From Cordylochernes scorpioides (taxonomy: Eukaryota > Arthropoda > Arachnida > Pseudoscorpiones > Chernetidae): a stretch of DNA of 64,000 nucleotides. How positions within the stretch are numbered: position 1 is the stretch's first letter; the number at the start of each line of letters is the position of its first letter. Positions 22,390 through 33,756 of this stretch are shown piece by piece. The notes beneath the pieces were generated by a model. That model saw only the letters and a program-made list of their open reading frames with translations, made no database searches and was not told the DNA's origin. The position numbers were made by a program, and so were the translations under genes. Location of the stretch: the NCBI GenBank assembly GCA_030710605.1, contig CP092886.1:56226803-56290802 (forward strand), given 5' to 3'.

Positions 22390-22995
22390 CATTGAATTCT
22401 TGAAGAAAACTTAGAATATAAAATGGAATTTTATCTCGAATTCAGAGAGGTCTCTCTCACAAATGCCAATGAATCATATAAATATAAATAAAAACCCCAA
22501 AAAGAACTTTTACCTCGAATTTAAAAAGGTTAAATGCCATTGAACTTAATAAATAGTAAGAAACAACCCAAAATGAACTTGGATCTCGTATCCAGAGGGG
22601 TGAAATAACATTGGACTAACAATAAAACAGCCCAAATGGAACTTGTATCTCGTATCCAGAGGGGTGAAATAACATTGGGCTAGCAGTAAAATAGCCCTAA
22701 TTGAACTTGTATCTCGTATCCAAGGGGTAAAATAACATTAGACTAGCAATGAAACAGCCCAAAATGAACTTGTCTATCGTATCCAGAGGGGTGAAATAAC
22801 ATTGGACTAGCAATAAAACAGCCCAAAATGAACTTATATCTCGTTTACAGAGGGGTGAGATAACATTAGACTAGCAATAAAACAGCCCAAAATGAACTTG
22901 TCTATCGTATCCAGAGTGGTCAAATAACATTGGACTTCATATATAGCAATAAAACAGCCCAAGCTGAACTTTCATATCGTATCCAGAGAATAGAC
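22390..22995. repeat. Tandem repeat of about 64 bp, 8-9 units
   Basis: The unit is built on GAACTTGTATCTCGTATCCA followed by GAGGGGTGAAATAACATTGG and an AATAAAACAGCCCAAAATG end. Units start near 22576, 22640 and onward. Outer units toward 22390 are degenerate, and the last is interrupted by a short insertion near 22940. Confidence 0.9.
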
Positions 22996-23860
22996 GTCAA
23001 TTTATTGGAAGGGCTTGGCTCATCAGTGGTGAACCCTCCCAGCGGTTTCGCCAATTTAATCTACCAAACCGCTTTTTAGAGCTTTAATACTGTATTGGAT
23101 AATTCTGATTTTATATACTACAATGAAAGGTAGAATCTTAGAAAATGACTGTCAAGGCCAATTTTTCTGATTTATTTGTGAAAAGAAACATTCGCGTCTT
23201 AATGTTTTCATTGTTGTATAATTATATTTATTCAAAATTTCATGAAAACCACTTTCCTCAGATAGAACAATTAAGAAAAAAAAAAAACAAGTTGAAAAAT
23301 TAAGGATATAAGCTAAAACTAAATAAATTATTTTTTTTTACCATATATAATTTACTTTATCTGTTTTTTTTATCCCGCCTTATATATCTTGAGTTTATTA
23401 TGTTTTCATATCTCATTTTATATTGCCTTAATACTTAGTTTGAGGAAGTTTTCTCTGAAATCTTGCCAAGTTTAATAAAGAAAATTGTTAGAGGATTTCG
23501 TTCACTGAATTGCTGTAGTTAAATGGTCGATGTTTAAAAGATTTCAGCAAGATTGATATATTGTGTTATGCCTGACGTAGTAGGTTCTAGCAGCAGATCT
23601 TGTACATCACACTGCGTGTGTGTTGTGCACGACTCCTCAGCAAGAAACTGGATATTTAGGCCTAAAGTAAGCGGTTAAACCTTTATTTCGATAGCACTTA
23701 GTTTGATGCCATGAGTATGCTATAACATACCTTTTGAATTGGAAACCTAGTGGCTGTAGTCACTCTTAGACGTATTTATGTACATTAATTCGTTTGCAAA
23801 AAAATAATAATTAACAAAGCACACTTATTAATAAAAAACTATTCGAATATATTTAATATA
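22996..23860. other. AT-rich DNA; short block shared with 42560-42660
   Basis: The word group CATCAGTGGTGAACCCTCCC and AGCGGTTTC (about 23010-23050) recurs, diverged, at 42580-42603 (CATTAGTGATGAACCTTACC, AGCGGTTTC), which points to an unknown dispersed repeat. No gene is seen in the remainder. Confidence 0.45.
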
Positions 23861-24077
23861 CACTTATGGACAAAAAACCTTAAGGTAGTTGTACCTTTTA
23901 GTATTTATATCGGGATTCAGATAATAACTCTGTAAGATATTTGATACACAGTGGCCTTTACTGAAGACAAACGAGATAACCATTGTGTGATCAAAATTGC
24001 CTCTCTTTCTCCTACAAAATAAATAGACGACCGTCGATATCGAAAACTTTCCACTTTTTAAGTTTTGTCTATGAGTG
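23861..24077. mobile_element. MITE family D, copy of about 217 bp
   Basis: Inverted ends CACTTATGGACAAAA and TTTTGTCTATGAGTG lie in TA-rich flanks. The interior (GTTGTACCTTTTA, ATCGGGATTC, GATACACAGTGGCC) matches, in the opposite orientation, the copy at 63729-63949. A shorter deletion derivative is at 42306-42415 and a fragment at 12296-12350. The termini resemble Tc1/mariner-class MITEs. Confidence 0.8.
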
Positions 24078-24099
24078 TTATATACTATATTAATATCAC

Positions 24100-26210
24100 A
24101 ATGGGAGTTTGTATTTAAGATTATGTGTAATGTCTGTGAGATAAGTATTAATTATTATGAGTAAGCTTATTATAGATATGTGAGGATAGTATTTTCATTA
24201 TTATGTATATAGGCCTTTTATATATATATAACTGCTATGTAAGAGAAATATTTATTTTTATGTGTAGGGGTATACCAGCTATATGAGGGAGGTATTTATT
24301 ATTATTTTTAGGCATATAACCGCGATATGTGAAGAAAGTATTAATTTTATGTATAGGTTTATGACGACTATATACGAGGGAGGTATTTATTATTGGGTAT
24401 ATATATAACCGATATGTGCGGATAGTATTAATTTTATGTATAGGTTTATAACGGCTATATATGAGGGGGTATTTATTATTGTGTGTATATATATAACCGA
24501 TATGTGCGGATAGTATTAATTTTATGTATAGGTTTATAACGGCTATATACGAGGGAGGTATTTGTTATTGTGTGTATATATATAATATAACCGAAATATG
24601 TGTCAGAGAGGTAATTATATTTAAGTGTGTAGGTTTATGGCAGCTAAGTGAGAGTGGTATTTATATTTAAGTGTGTAGGTTTATAGCAGCTATATGAGGG
24701 AGGTATTTATTATTTTTTTAGGCATATAACCGCGATATGTGAAGAAAGTATTAATTTTATGTATAGCTTTATGACGACTATATACGAGGGAGGTATTTAT
24801 TATTGGGTGTATATATATAACCGGTATATGTGTGAGAGAGGTAATTATATATAAGTGTGTAGGTTTATAGCAGCTAAGTGAGAGTGGTATTTATATTTAA
24901 GTGTGTAGGTTTATAGCAGCTAAGTGAGAGTGGTATTTATATTTAAGTGTGTAGGTTTATAGCAGCTAAGTGAGAGAGGTAATTATATTTAAGTGTGGGT
25001 TTATAGCAGCTAAGTGAGAGTGGTATTTATATTTAAGTGTGTAGGTTTATAGCAGCTAAGTGAGAGAGGTGATTATATTTGAGTGTTTAGGTTTATAGCA
25101 ACTATATGAGCGTGGTATTTATATTTAAGTGTGTAGGTTTATAGCAGCTAAGTGAGCGTGGTATTTATATTTAAGTGTGTATGTTTATAGCAGCTAAGTG
25201 AGCGTGGTATTTATATTTGAGTGTGTCGGTTTATAGCATATAAGTGAGAGAGGTAATTATATTTAAGTATGTAGGTTTATAGCAGCTCTCTATGTGAGCG
25301 TGGTATTTATATTTAAGTGTTTAGGTTTATAGCAGCTATGTGAGCGTGGTATTTATATTTAAGTGTGTAGGTTTTTAGCAGCTAAGTGAGCGTGGTATTT
25401 ATATTTAAGTGTGTCGGTTTATAGCAGATAAGTGAGAGAGGTAATTATATTTAAGTGTGTAGGTTTATAGCAGCTATGTAAGCGTGGTATTTATATTTAA
25501 GTGTGTAGGTTTATAGCAGCTAAGTGAGAGAGGTATTTATATTTAAATGTGTAGGTTTATAGCAGCTCTAAGTGAGAGAGGTATTTATATTTAAGTATGT
25601 AGGTTTATAGCAGCTATGTGAGCGTGGTATTTATATTTAAGTGTGTATGTTTATAGCAGCTAAGTGAGCGTGGTATTTATATTTGAGTGTGTCGGTTTAT
25701 AGCAGATAAGTGAGAGAGGTAATTATATTTAAGTATGTAGGTTTATAGCAGCTCTCTATGTGAGCGTGGTATTTATATTTAAGTGTTTAGGTTTATAGCA
25801 ACTATATGAGCGTGGTAATTATATTTAAGTGTGTAGGTTTATAGCAGCTATGTGAGCGTGGTATTTATATTTAAGTGTGTAGGTTTATAGCAGCTAAGTG
25901 AGCGTGGTATTTATATTTAAGTGTGTCGGTTTATAGCAGATAAGTGAGAGAGGTAATTATATTTAAGTGTGTAGGTTTATAGCAGCTATGTAAGCGTGGT
26001 ATTTATATTTAAGTGTGTAGGTTTATAGCAGCTAAGTGAGCGTGGTATTTATATTTAAGTGTGTAGGTTTATAGCAGCTATGTGAGCGTGGTATTTATAT
26101 TTAAGTGTGTAGGTTTATAGCAGCTAAGTCAGAGAGGTATTTATATTTAAGTGTGTAGGTTTATAGCAGCTATGTGAGCGTGGTATTTATATTTAAGTGT
26201 GTAGGTTTAC
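24100..26210. repeat. 46-bp minisatellite, about 45 units
   Basis: The unit is GGTTTATAGCAGCTAAGTGA followed by GCGTGGTATTTATATTTAAG and TGTGTA. Its 46-base period is exact in the right half (for example 25141 to 25187). The left part (24100-24800) contains longer diverged variants (GGTTTATAACGGCTATATACG and similar) arranged in a higher-order pattern. It is AT-rich and non-coding, about 2.1 kb long, and the longest array in the window. Confidence 0.95.
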
Positions 26211-26214
26211 GGCG

Positions 26215-26760
26215 TGTGTATGGGAGCGAGAACGGTACCTACTAAATCGAGTTCTCCCCCAAGCAGGAGGGCAATCAAAGAAGTACTCCAGTTTAAACCA
26301 AACCTGGGAGTGTTGATTTCAAAATATTTTAAGCACGAACTCCATCTTCCTCCCGCTCCTCGCTCTCAACTTTTTTTAATTATCATCATCAGTTCCTCGC
26401 CACCGCCATTTTAAAAAGAACTTTCCCAGAGTGAGAGGGAGCACTTATAAATATTAAACCAGATGGCAGCACTGGGGAAAGTTTTCTTCGGCCCCAATTG
26501 CAGAGTTGCCAGAGATTAAATTACGCAAATCTTGCGCCTTCCTAAAAATGAAATGGCAACCTCCACTCTACCTGGCCGTTTGACATTTCCACTCCCTCAG
26601 TTAAAAATGGGTCTGAGGTTGTATTCCTAATTTCCCTTTAAGTCTGGACGCCAGTGCAAGGTCGTTAGTAGAATGGACATTTATAAGCTATGTATTCCCA
26701 ATGATGATTCCTACGTTTCCTTGTGGCTTGAGTGGATTCTAAATAGAAATAAGGTCCTAA
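26215..26760. promoter_or_regulatory. Non-repetitive island after the minisatellite, candidate conserved non-coding element
   Basis: At about 26210 the 46-bp array stops abruptly and a GC-richer unique block follows (TCCTCCCGCTCCTCGC, GGCAGCACTGGGGAAAG, CTACCTGGCCGTTTGACA). It has no open frame above 66 codons, and no splice-bounded exon can be defended. It could be a conserved regulatory element or untranslated exon. Confidence 0.25.
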
Positions 26761-27129
26761 TAAAAATCCCATTCGGCTCTGGAATTTTTGGCTCTATTAG
26801 AAATATTTATTAGTGTCATCGAATATATATTCGGTATACATTAGAATTGATGAGAAACATCGTGGCAAATTTGATAATCAGGTCTTTAGGGCTTCCTCTG
26901 CGGTAGGGAAGAGTCTCCGAATTGGTGAGAGAAACACAAGATTCTATAGCCATAATAAATAACGGAAATTAATATATGGATAAAGATAATTTATCATAAA
27001 GAAAGCGAAGGTATTATTGTAGAAATGTAAAGTGAGCCTGTAGGTGCTCCTATTTATTGTGGCCTGACTATAGAATTATTTGAGTTTCAAAGATCCGTAT
27101 ACAAGAGGACTACACAATTAGGAGAATTC

Positions 27130-27840
27130 AGAGATATATATTACGCTAATTATTGGAATTCAGGAATATATATGGCACAAAATGTTGAAATTCGGGGATA
27201 TATATTACAAAAATATATTGGCATAGCTCGGGGATATATAAAACACTAAATATTGAAGAGAGAGATAGAGTTCAGGGATATATATTACACGAAATATTAG
27301 AGTTCAGGGATATATATTACATAAAAAAATATAGTTCTCAGGGATATATATTACATAAAAAAATATAGTTCAGGGATATATATTACATTGAAAATTAGAG
27401 TTCAGGGATATATATTACACGATATATTAGAGTTCAGGGATATATATTACATAAAAAAATTAGAGTTCAGGGATATATATTACACGAAATATTAGAGTTC
27501 AGGGATATATATTACATAAAAATTGTAGTTCAGGGATATATATTACATTGAAAATTAGAGTTCAGGGATATATATTACATGAAAATTAGAGTTCAGGGAT
27601 ATATATTACATTGAAAATTAGAGTTCAGGGATATGTATTGCATAAAAAATTAGAGTTCAGGGATATATATTACATTGAAAATTAGAGTTCAGGGATATAT
27701 ATTACATTGAAAATAGAGTTCAGGGATATATACTACACGAAATATTAGAGTTCAGGGATATATATTACACGAAATATTAGAGTTCAGGGATATATATTAC
27801 ATAAAAAATTAGAGTTCACGGATATATATTGCATTAAATG
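27130..27840. repeat. 31-32-bp minisatellite, about 22 units
   Basis: The unit AGTTCAGGGATATATATTAC is followed by a variable A-rich end (ATAAAAAATTAG, ATTGAAAATTAG or ACGAAATATTAG). It repeats every 31-32 bases and is degenerate at the left edge (27130-27300). Confidence 0.9.
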
Positions 27841-28470
27841 GATAAATAAAATTTGTTTGGTGAAGCGAGAGAGCCTATCCCATTGGATTTCCAAAACAAT
27901 GCCAGCACATCCAAGGACGATGCACATCTCTATATCTGCCACTGAGAGAATCCAGTATCGCTGCACCTTACCTTACATGGTAGCTATAGAAGATGTTCAT
28001 CTTGCAGGACAAGTATGCCAATGTTTGAAACAACCAAGGAGATTCGAAAATGTTCGATTACTTAGACAATATTTTCGATTCTTAATCATACAGTGAGCAT
28101 CTAATAAATTTTAATGGCGATCAGATGTCCGAGGGAACTGTTAAAGTGTTTCCTTGTTCCCTCAACAAGATATGCTTTCTACTTTTGTGTAGGTATATTT
28201 ATATATTTGACGACCTATGCCCTGTGACACACTCCTATCTCTTGCGACGTAGAGAAGAGCGGATCCTAGTTAGCGCCATTCCCTCGGAACACATCCCCAT
28301 CCACAGGAGTACACTGATATCATTGTCTATGATTATTTCCTGGTTGAGAGAATCAGAAAGACGAATATAGTCGGCATTAACCGTTTTTTAATTCATCATT
28401 ATCATCCCTCCTAAGCTGAAAATTGATACGTTACTTTTTAATCGAAAATGATTAATGTTAGTGTTGGTTG
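27841..28470. other. Unique DNA plus copy 1 of dispersed repeat E (28340-28445)
   Basis: No gene is supported. A 79-codon plus-strand frame at 27857-28096 matches nothing known. Inverted words GATGTCCGAGGGAA (28124) and TTCCCTCGGAACACATC (28280) form a distant stem. The block AACCGTTTTTTAATTCATCA, followed by CTCCTAAGCTGAAAATT (28379-28425), recurs in direct orientation at 34395-34450. Confidence 0.5.
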
Positions 28471-28484
28471 ACACACACACACAC
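28471..28484. repeat. (AC)n microsatellite at the LINE 5' junction
   Basis: Seven AC units lie directly before the LINE 5' box. The same repeat continues after the LINE 3' end at 33757-33773, so the LINE sits inside a former (AC)n tract. Confidence 0.9.
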
Positions 28485-28564
28485 TCGAGCGTGCGGCCAC
28501 GCTTTCGCGAGCTCCGCCGTTTTCGCCTTTTGAGTGCGTGTAAAGGGCGCTTAGTCTGGCTAGT

Positions 28565-30212
28565 GTGATATTGGCAGAAAGCCCAGGATGTGCTGAAAAA
28601 GTGCCTGAAAGGCCCAGCATCCTGCTACCAACAGGCGAGGAATTATCGCCAAAAGAAATAAATATGAAGAAAACTAAAGAAATTTCTTCTGAAAATCAAA
28701 AGTATGCAAATTCGCCGGCAGGCGACATGCATGTAAATCCGGCCGCCGCGCGTGGTGACGTCACGGCGCCGAAGACTGCTGCTACGACCAGCGTAACTCC
28801 AGCCAGCCCGGCCTCGCTCAACTGGGCCGACAGCGAAATGGCCCAGGTGGACGCCAATGAAGGCTACACAGTCGTGAAGAGCAAGAAAAGGCGCCTCGTC
28901 TCACCGTCACCTGACCACGCCTCTAAACAGCCAAGCAGGCCTGCTGAGAAGCGCAGCGCCCAGAAGCAGAAGCGGCCAACAGAGCCGAGGTCAATGCCGC
29001 CCCAGGAAATCAAGGCGACACGCGCCAACATCGCCGACGCCAAGGCGAGGCAGACCACTACCAACCACGAGAACTACGTCTTCGTGGAGCTGTGTCCAGA
29101 CATCCCGGACTACTCCTACCTCCGGGCAATTGGCCACCTGCTCGGAGGGCCAGGGAAAATAAGCCAGTTCAACAGGATGAACGGCCACTATGTCGTGGGC
29201 CTCGCGAGCAAAGACCATGCGAGCCGTCTGGTGGAGGTGGGCCTGGATATCGAGGGCACCCACCTGAAGGTCTTCCCCTTCCGAAAAAGGGCAGAACGCA
29301 TTACCATCGCAAATCTGCCCGGCTTCGTCGAGGACAGCGCCATCGTGGAGCCCCTGCGCAACTTCGGCACCGTGACCTCCATCGCCCCCATCATGATCAA
29401 GATGGGGGGAATACACCTTCAACGACGGCCGCCGGGAGGCGTTCATCCTGCTCCGCGAGGGCGTGAGGCTGGAGTCGCTGCCCACCCGTCTGACCATTAA
29501 GTCCAAGGGAGACACCCTGTCAGCCTTCCTCTCCTTTGGCATCAAGTGTTCCAAGTGCGGTAAGCAGGGCCACCGCAGAGCCAACTGCCCAGCGCTTGCC
29601 AGGCAAGGGAACAGCAGCCCCAGGCAAGCAGCGTCTCCCACCGACGCAAGGCCCCTCCCCCCTCTTCCTCCTCCTCCTCAGCAGCCAAGGAGGCCGACAC
29701 CTGCGCCCGCAACACCGGCGTCCCCTGTCCAACCAGTGAAGACTTCAACTGAGGCTCCAGTGACCCCCTCGGCGCCCCATCCTGCCGAACCGAGGGATCT
29801 TGCCCAGCCCGCCCCTGTCGCCCTCCCTGCTCCTCTGGCTGCCCCGCGGCCCCCCGAGCCCGAGACCTTTCCGCTCGACATTGAGATGTCGGAGGAGGAG
29901 CTGACCTCAACTCCCTCCGCGTCTCCCCGAGGAAAACCCGCATTCGTCCAGCTGCAGGAGCACCTCAAGCAGTCCCCCAACCTCTCCATCGACTGGGACG
30001 GGCTGCCCGGTATAGACCGCGAGGACGCACAGCGGCTACTCACCTCTAAAGGAAAAATGGAGAAGCGAGTGGCCTCGCTGTCAAAAGCACAGGTCGCCGC
30101 CCTCGACCAGGTGGCCGAAACCATCAAGGCCTCGATCCCAGATTCCAACCACACCATCCGCAAGACCCTCCAGAAGACCAAGGGGGTGCTGCATAAGGGA
30201 CGGCAACAATGA
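28565..30212 (+). pseudogene. LINE ORF1 (gag-like RNA-binding protein), frameshifted
   Basis: ORF1 proteins bind the LINE RNA and form the ribonucleoprotein. The frame from 28565 encodes a charged N-terminus, a nuclear-localisation-like KKRR segment and a region resembling an RRM (ITIANLPGFVEDSAIVEPLR). A G6 run at 29404-29409, one G longer than expected from copy 2, shifts the frame. Coding then continues in the frame of 29463-30212 with the CCHC knuckle CSKCGKQGHRRANC, a Pro-rich linker and a basic C-terminus. No ATG lies at the position equivalent to the copy 2 start (TTG there), and the first in-frame ATG is 28664. The stop overlaps the ORF2 start as ATGA (30209-30212), which suggests coupled translation. 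The single homopolymer lesion could be a sequencing error. Confidence 0.85.
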
Positions 30213-33200
30213 GCTACCGTCTCGCCAGCATCAACGCGCGAGGGCTCGCCACTCGGGGGAGGAGCCTTGCCCTTTGTCATCTCCTTAGGCAACATCACGT
30301 GGACATCGCGTTTGTCCAGGAGACAAACGCATTTCATCTCGGCAGCGGCCAAGACCTCTGCCTCGGCTACAACGCTGTTATATTGGCCCATCCCGTAGCC
30401 ATCTCGGGATCCGGACTCGCCTGCGTCTTCGGACCAGGCGTAGCCGTGCTACAACAGCGTATCCTGTGGCCGGGCCACATCGCCTTGGCAACAATAGATG
30501 TCCACGGCGAGGAGATGACGGCCATCGCCGTTCATCTGGCGCATGAACCCCGGGAGAGAAACCGACAACTGGAGCTCCTGGCGGCGACAGCGGCACAGGA
30601 AGAGGAGGGGGCCTGTTGGATCATCGGCGACTTTAACATCAGGGATCGGGGCCCCTCATCATCATTATCATCGGATGCCCTCGCCGCTCTTCTGGACCTG
30701 GCCGCGCTGGTCGACGTGGCCACCCAGTTCGACGCCGCCCACCTGCCCACCAGAGTCTCCATGCATGGCGACCAAGTCGAATCCAAACGCCTGGACCGGA
30801 TCCTCGTCCCTGCTGGAGTCCTGGATCGCGTGTCCATCTACGCGACCAGCCACTACCACCTCTCGGACCACCGCCTCGTGCTGCTCCAGGTGGGCCCGCC
30901 CACCACCGCCCACTCCTCCCCCACCCAGCCTCGCTTGGCCGCGATGCTCCGCTCGGGCCTCGTTCTCGAACATCTGGCTGGTTACATCCGGGAGCTCGAG
31001 GAAGACACGGCGCACGATGACGACGATGGGACCATCTGGGATAGGTGGACCACCATCAAGGCGGGACTGCTGGCGGAGGCCAGATCCCTGCACGACCCAC
31101 GCCACGCTGCCAGCGACAGCTACGTCTACAGGGCGAGACGTTACATCGCGGCGCAGCTCGAAGCCTCCTCCATCCGGGCCGACTACCCTTCGCTGCCGGA
31201 CCTAGCACGCGCCATCCGCCTCCGACGCCCGGTCAGCGTCATCAGGGACGAGCAGGATAACATCATCGAGGGCCCCGAGCTTCGGCGGAGGGCGTTCGCG
31301 ACCTTCCAGCCCCGCTTCGCCCGTCCCACCAGCGATCCAGCTGCGGGAGCTGCCTTCATCGCCAGCAGCGCGCCCACCACCACCCGCGAGCTGAGTGAGG
31401 AGGACCCGCTCCACCGGCCGGACATCAGCCCCAGCGAGATCGCCAACGCCATCGAGCACCTCCCTCGCGGAAAGGCCCCCGGCTGGGACGGCTTGCCGTG
31501 CGAGCTCCTCGTCGCCTTCAGCGAGGACTTCTTCGCGGAAGCTCTGGCCCGGGTGTTCGCGGCATCACGGCTCCGCGGTGCCCTGCCTCCGTCGACGCGG
31601 CGCAGCTCCATCTGCCTCGTGCCCAAGGCCCGCGGAGGTCGCGGCCTTGACGGCTACAGGCCCGTCGCGCTGCCCTCGGCCGACTACAGGGTCCTGGCCG
31701 CCATCCTTCACCGGCGCCTCAAGCCCCACCTGCGGACCCTTGTGCCGGAATGCCAGACTTACGCCGTCCCCGGGAGGTCCCCGTCATCGAACATCGCCAT
31801 GGTGACGGACGCCGTCGAGGAGGCCACCGCCCTGGGCTCGCCGCTGGCCGTCATGGGCGTAGACCTGGAGTCCGCCTTTGACTCACTAGACCGCGGCTTC
31901 TTGGAGTCCCTGCTAACGTCCCTCCGCCTCCCGCCGGCCTTCAGGGCCTGGATTAACATCCTCTACGCCGGGGCGGACGCCACCATCCGGGCCGGAGGCT
32001 TCTACACCACCGCCTTCCCCCTCCTCAACGGCCTAAGACAGGGTTGCGCCGTGAGTGCCGCACTCTTCAGCATCGCCACGGGGCCGCTACTACGTCGCCT
32101 GGAGTTGACCCTCGGCGTGGGCAATGTCACCGCCTACGCCGACGACATCGTCCTCCTGTTCCATCGCGACGAGGACTTCGAGCGGGTGGCGACTGTCTTC
32201 GAAGACTATAAGCAGGCCTCCGGAGTTGGCGTGAACCTCCGGAAGAGCGCTGGCCTCTGGTGCTGCGCCTGGCGCAACCGCGGCGACTCCCCTCTCGGCG
32301 CCTCCTGGTCGACCACCTCCATCAGGATCCTCGGGCTCGACATCGCCCCCAGGAGCACCGTCGCCCACCGGGAGCAGCATCTCCTGGCCCTCCTGGCCCT
32401 CGTCGGACGAGCAAGAGCGGCGAACACGCTGGTGGGCTCTGTCATCCAGCACCACCTGCATGGCTACCTACCATCACCCCCGACCATCGCCAAGCTGCAG
32501 GCCCGACTGGCGAGATTCGTCTGGGGACAGGACCACACGGCGTGGCTTCCCGCCGATGTCATGGCGAGGCCAGTTGCCATCGGAGGCCTCGGCCTCCTCG
32601 ACCTCGCGACCCAGCTCCAGCTCGCCTGCCTCAAGGGGGTGCAGGTCGCGCTCCGCGGGGGCAGAAATGCCTTCAGCTGGCTGGTCGGCGGCAATAGCGG
32701 GGAAGCCTGGATCCACCCTCCACCGGACGGCACCCGTCTCCAGCCCCGCCGTCTCCGGTTGCTGAAGCTATGGGAGGAGGCCTCCAACATCCTGGGCCTC
32801 AACCACCGGGCGGTCCCCACGGCTCAGCTGCTGGACCTCCCCATCATCGGCGGCTGCCGGTTCCTCCGCCCTCCCGACCTCCTGGCCCCCGCCCGCTGGA
32901 GCGGAGCCCGAGTCCGGGACCTCATCGAGGAGGAACACCTCATCGCCCGCCCTACGCGCTCGGCCCTGGCTGACGCCGCGGCCCTGGGCGCCTTCTGTCG
33001 GAAGCTGACCTCCGAGAACGCCGTGGGCTTCGGGGCGGAGTCCACGCCTTCATCCAGTTCCCTTGCTGCGGCCGTGGTGCTGCGTGGGACGGCTACGCCG
33101 TTCCTCAACGGCCTCACGACCCGCTCGGCCCGACGGGCCCTGGATCGTCCGCGCCTCGCCGCCACGCCCATCTCCAGATTCCTGGCGAGATGGACGCCCA

Positions 33201-33634
33201 CCATCAATCCACCATCCAGGATCGACTGGGCCTCGCTGCGGCGCTGCGCCTATTCGGGTCACGAGGCCGACGCAGCTCTCAAGCTAGCCCTCCACGCCCT
33301 GCCCCATCCGGCCCATCTTGCCTCGGTCGGCCCCTCCTGTCCTGCATGCGGGTCCATCGACCGCTCCCTCGGCCACCGTTACTGGTGCTGCCGCTCCATC
33401 AGGCCTCTCATCAGAGAGGCCTTCAACATCATAGGGCGGCCCCCTGACCTGCAGGCTTGGATCTTCGGCGGGTCCGGCCTTGAGGACGACGTCCTTTCCA
33501 TCCTGGCGTCGGCAAAGTTGCGAATCTATCGCTACTTTGTCCAGGTTGGGCTCGGAGAAGCGGTGGAGGACCCCCTCATCGCCTGGTCCAGGACCCTCCA
33601 GCGCCGAGGTCTCCTACCTTTGTCCCTCTTGTAA
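30209..33634 (+). CDS. LINE ORF2: AP endonuclease and reverse transcriptase polyprotein (1141 aa)
   Basis: This protein nicks target DNA and reverse-transcribes the LINE RNA at the nick. The N-terminal 240 residues are an exonuclease-endonuclease-phosphatase domain: SINARG at the start, VQET near residue 36, IIGDFNI near 140, LDRILVP near 197 and SDHRLVLL near 218. The reverse transcriptase follows, with GYRPVALPS, VDLESAFDSLD, LRQGCAVS and the catalytic YADD at 643-646. The C-terminus has a CCHC-type motif, CPACGSIDRSLGHRYWCC, starting at residue 1044. The frame is uninterrupted. Compared with copy 2 it lacks about 20 residues after the HLLALL segment (near 32390-32400), so activity is uncertain. 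No RNase H domain is seen. The start codon overlaps the ORF1 stop. Confidence 0.92.
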   Translation: MSYRLASINARGLATRGRSLALCHLLRQHHVDIAFVQETNAFHLGSGQDLCLGYNAVILAHPVAISGSGLACVFGPGVAVLQQRILWPGHIALATIDVHGEEMTAIAVHLAHEPRERNRQLELLAATAAQEEEGACWIIGDFNIRDRGPSSSLSSDALAALLDLAALVDVATQFDAAHLPTRVSMHGDQVESKRLDRILVPAGVLDRVSIYATSHYHLSDHRLVLLQVGPPTTAHSSPTQPRLAAMLRSGLVLEHLAGYIRELEEDTAHDDDDGTIWDRWTTIKAGLLAEARSLHDPRHAASDSYVYRARRYIAAQLEASSIRADYPSLPDLARAIRLRRPVSVIRDEQDNIIEGPELRRRAFATFQPRFARPTSDPAAGAAFIASSAPTTTRELSEEDPLHRPDISPSEIANAIEHLPRGKAPGWDGLPCELLVAFSEDFFAEALARVFAASRLRGALPPSTRRSSICLVPKARGGRGLDGYRPVALPSADYRVLAAILHRRLKPHLRTLVPECQTYAVPGRSPSSNIAMVTDAVEEATALGSPLAVMGVDLESAFDSLDRGFLESLLTSLRLPPAFRAWINILYAGADATIRAGGFYTTAFPLLNGLRQGCAVSAALFSIATGPLLRRLELTLGVGNVTAYADDIVLLFHRDEDFERVATVFEDYKQASGVGVNLRKSAGLWCCAWRNRGDSPLGASWSTTSIRILGLDIAPRSTVAHREQHLLALLALVGRARAANTLVGSVIQHHLHGYLPSPPTIAKLQARLARFVWGQDHTAWLPADVMARPVAIGGLGLLDLATQLQLACLKGVQVALRGGRNAFSWLVGGNSGEAWIHPPPDGTRLQPRRLRLLKLWEEASNILGLNHRAVPTAQLLDLPIIGGCRFLRPPDLLAPARWSGARVRDLIEEEHLIARPTRSALADAAALGAFCRKLTSENAVGFGAESTPSSSSLAAAVVLRGTATPFLNGLTTRSARRALDRPRLAATPISRFLARWTPTINPPSRIDWASLRRCAYSGHEADAALKLALHALPHPAHLASVGPSCPACGSIDRSLGHRYWCCRSIRPLIREAFNIIGRPPDLQAWIFGGSGLEDDVLSILASAKLRIYRYFVQVGLGEAVEDPLIAWSRTLQRRGLLPLSLL

Positions 33635-33756
33635 ATTTGTTTCATTTATGTATATATTCAATTTTCTATGTATATATTTTCTTCTCTTCCTCTCTCTCTC
33701 ATGTGAGATGTAACATTGTCTAAGATGACAATAAATAATTTTTAATTGTCAATTGT

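Larger units (their letters stand above)
28485..33756 (+). mobile_element. Nearly complete Tx1/R1-like LINE, copy 1, inserted in (AC)n
   Basis: A 5.27-kb non-LTR retrotransposon with a short GC-rich 5' region, ORF1 with RNA-binding and CCHC knuckle features, ORF2 with endonuclease, reverse transcriptase and C-terminal zinc motif, and a 3' UTR ending ATAAATAATTTTTAATTGTC AATTGTC (written in two parts). Both ends abut AC repeats (28471-28484 and 33757-33773). The second copy at 44077-50197 has the same 5' and 3' termini. The coding part is strongly GC-rich against AT-rich flanks, typical of a recently arrived element. The Tx1-like assignment rests on ORF1 layout and the C-terminal CCHC. The R1 clade is the alternative. 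Confidence 0.9.

Noticed and set aside
29542..33287. Many Pro/Arg/Ala-rich frames on both strands across the LINE (100-250 codons)
   Set aside because: Shadows of the GC-rich ORF1 and ORF2. Their order and composition follow the true frame.
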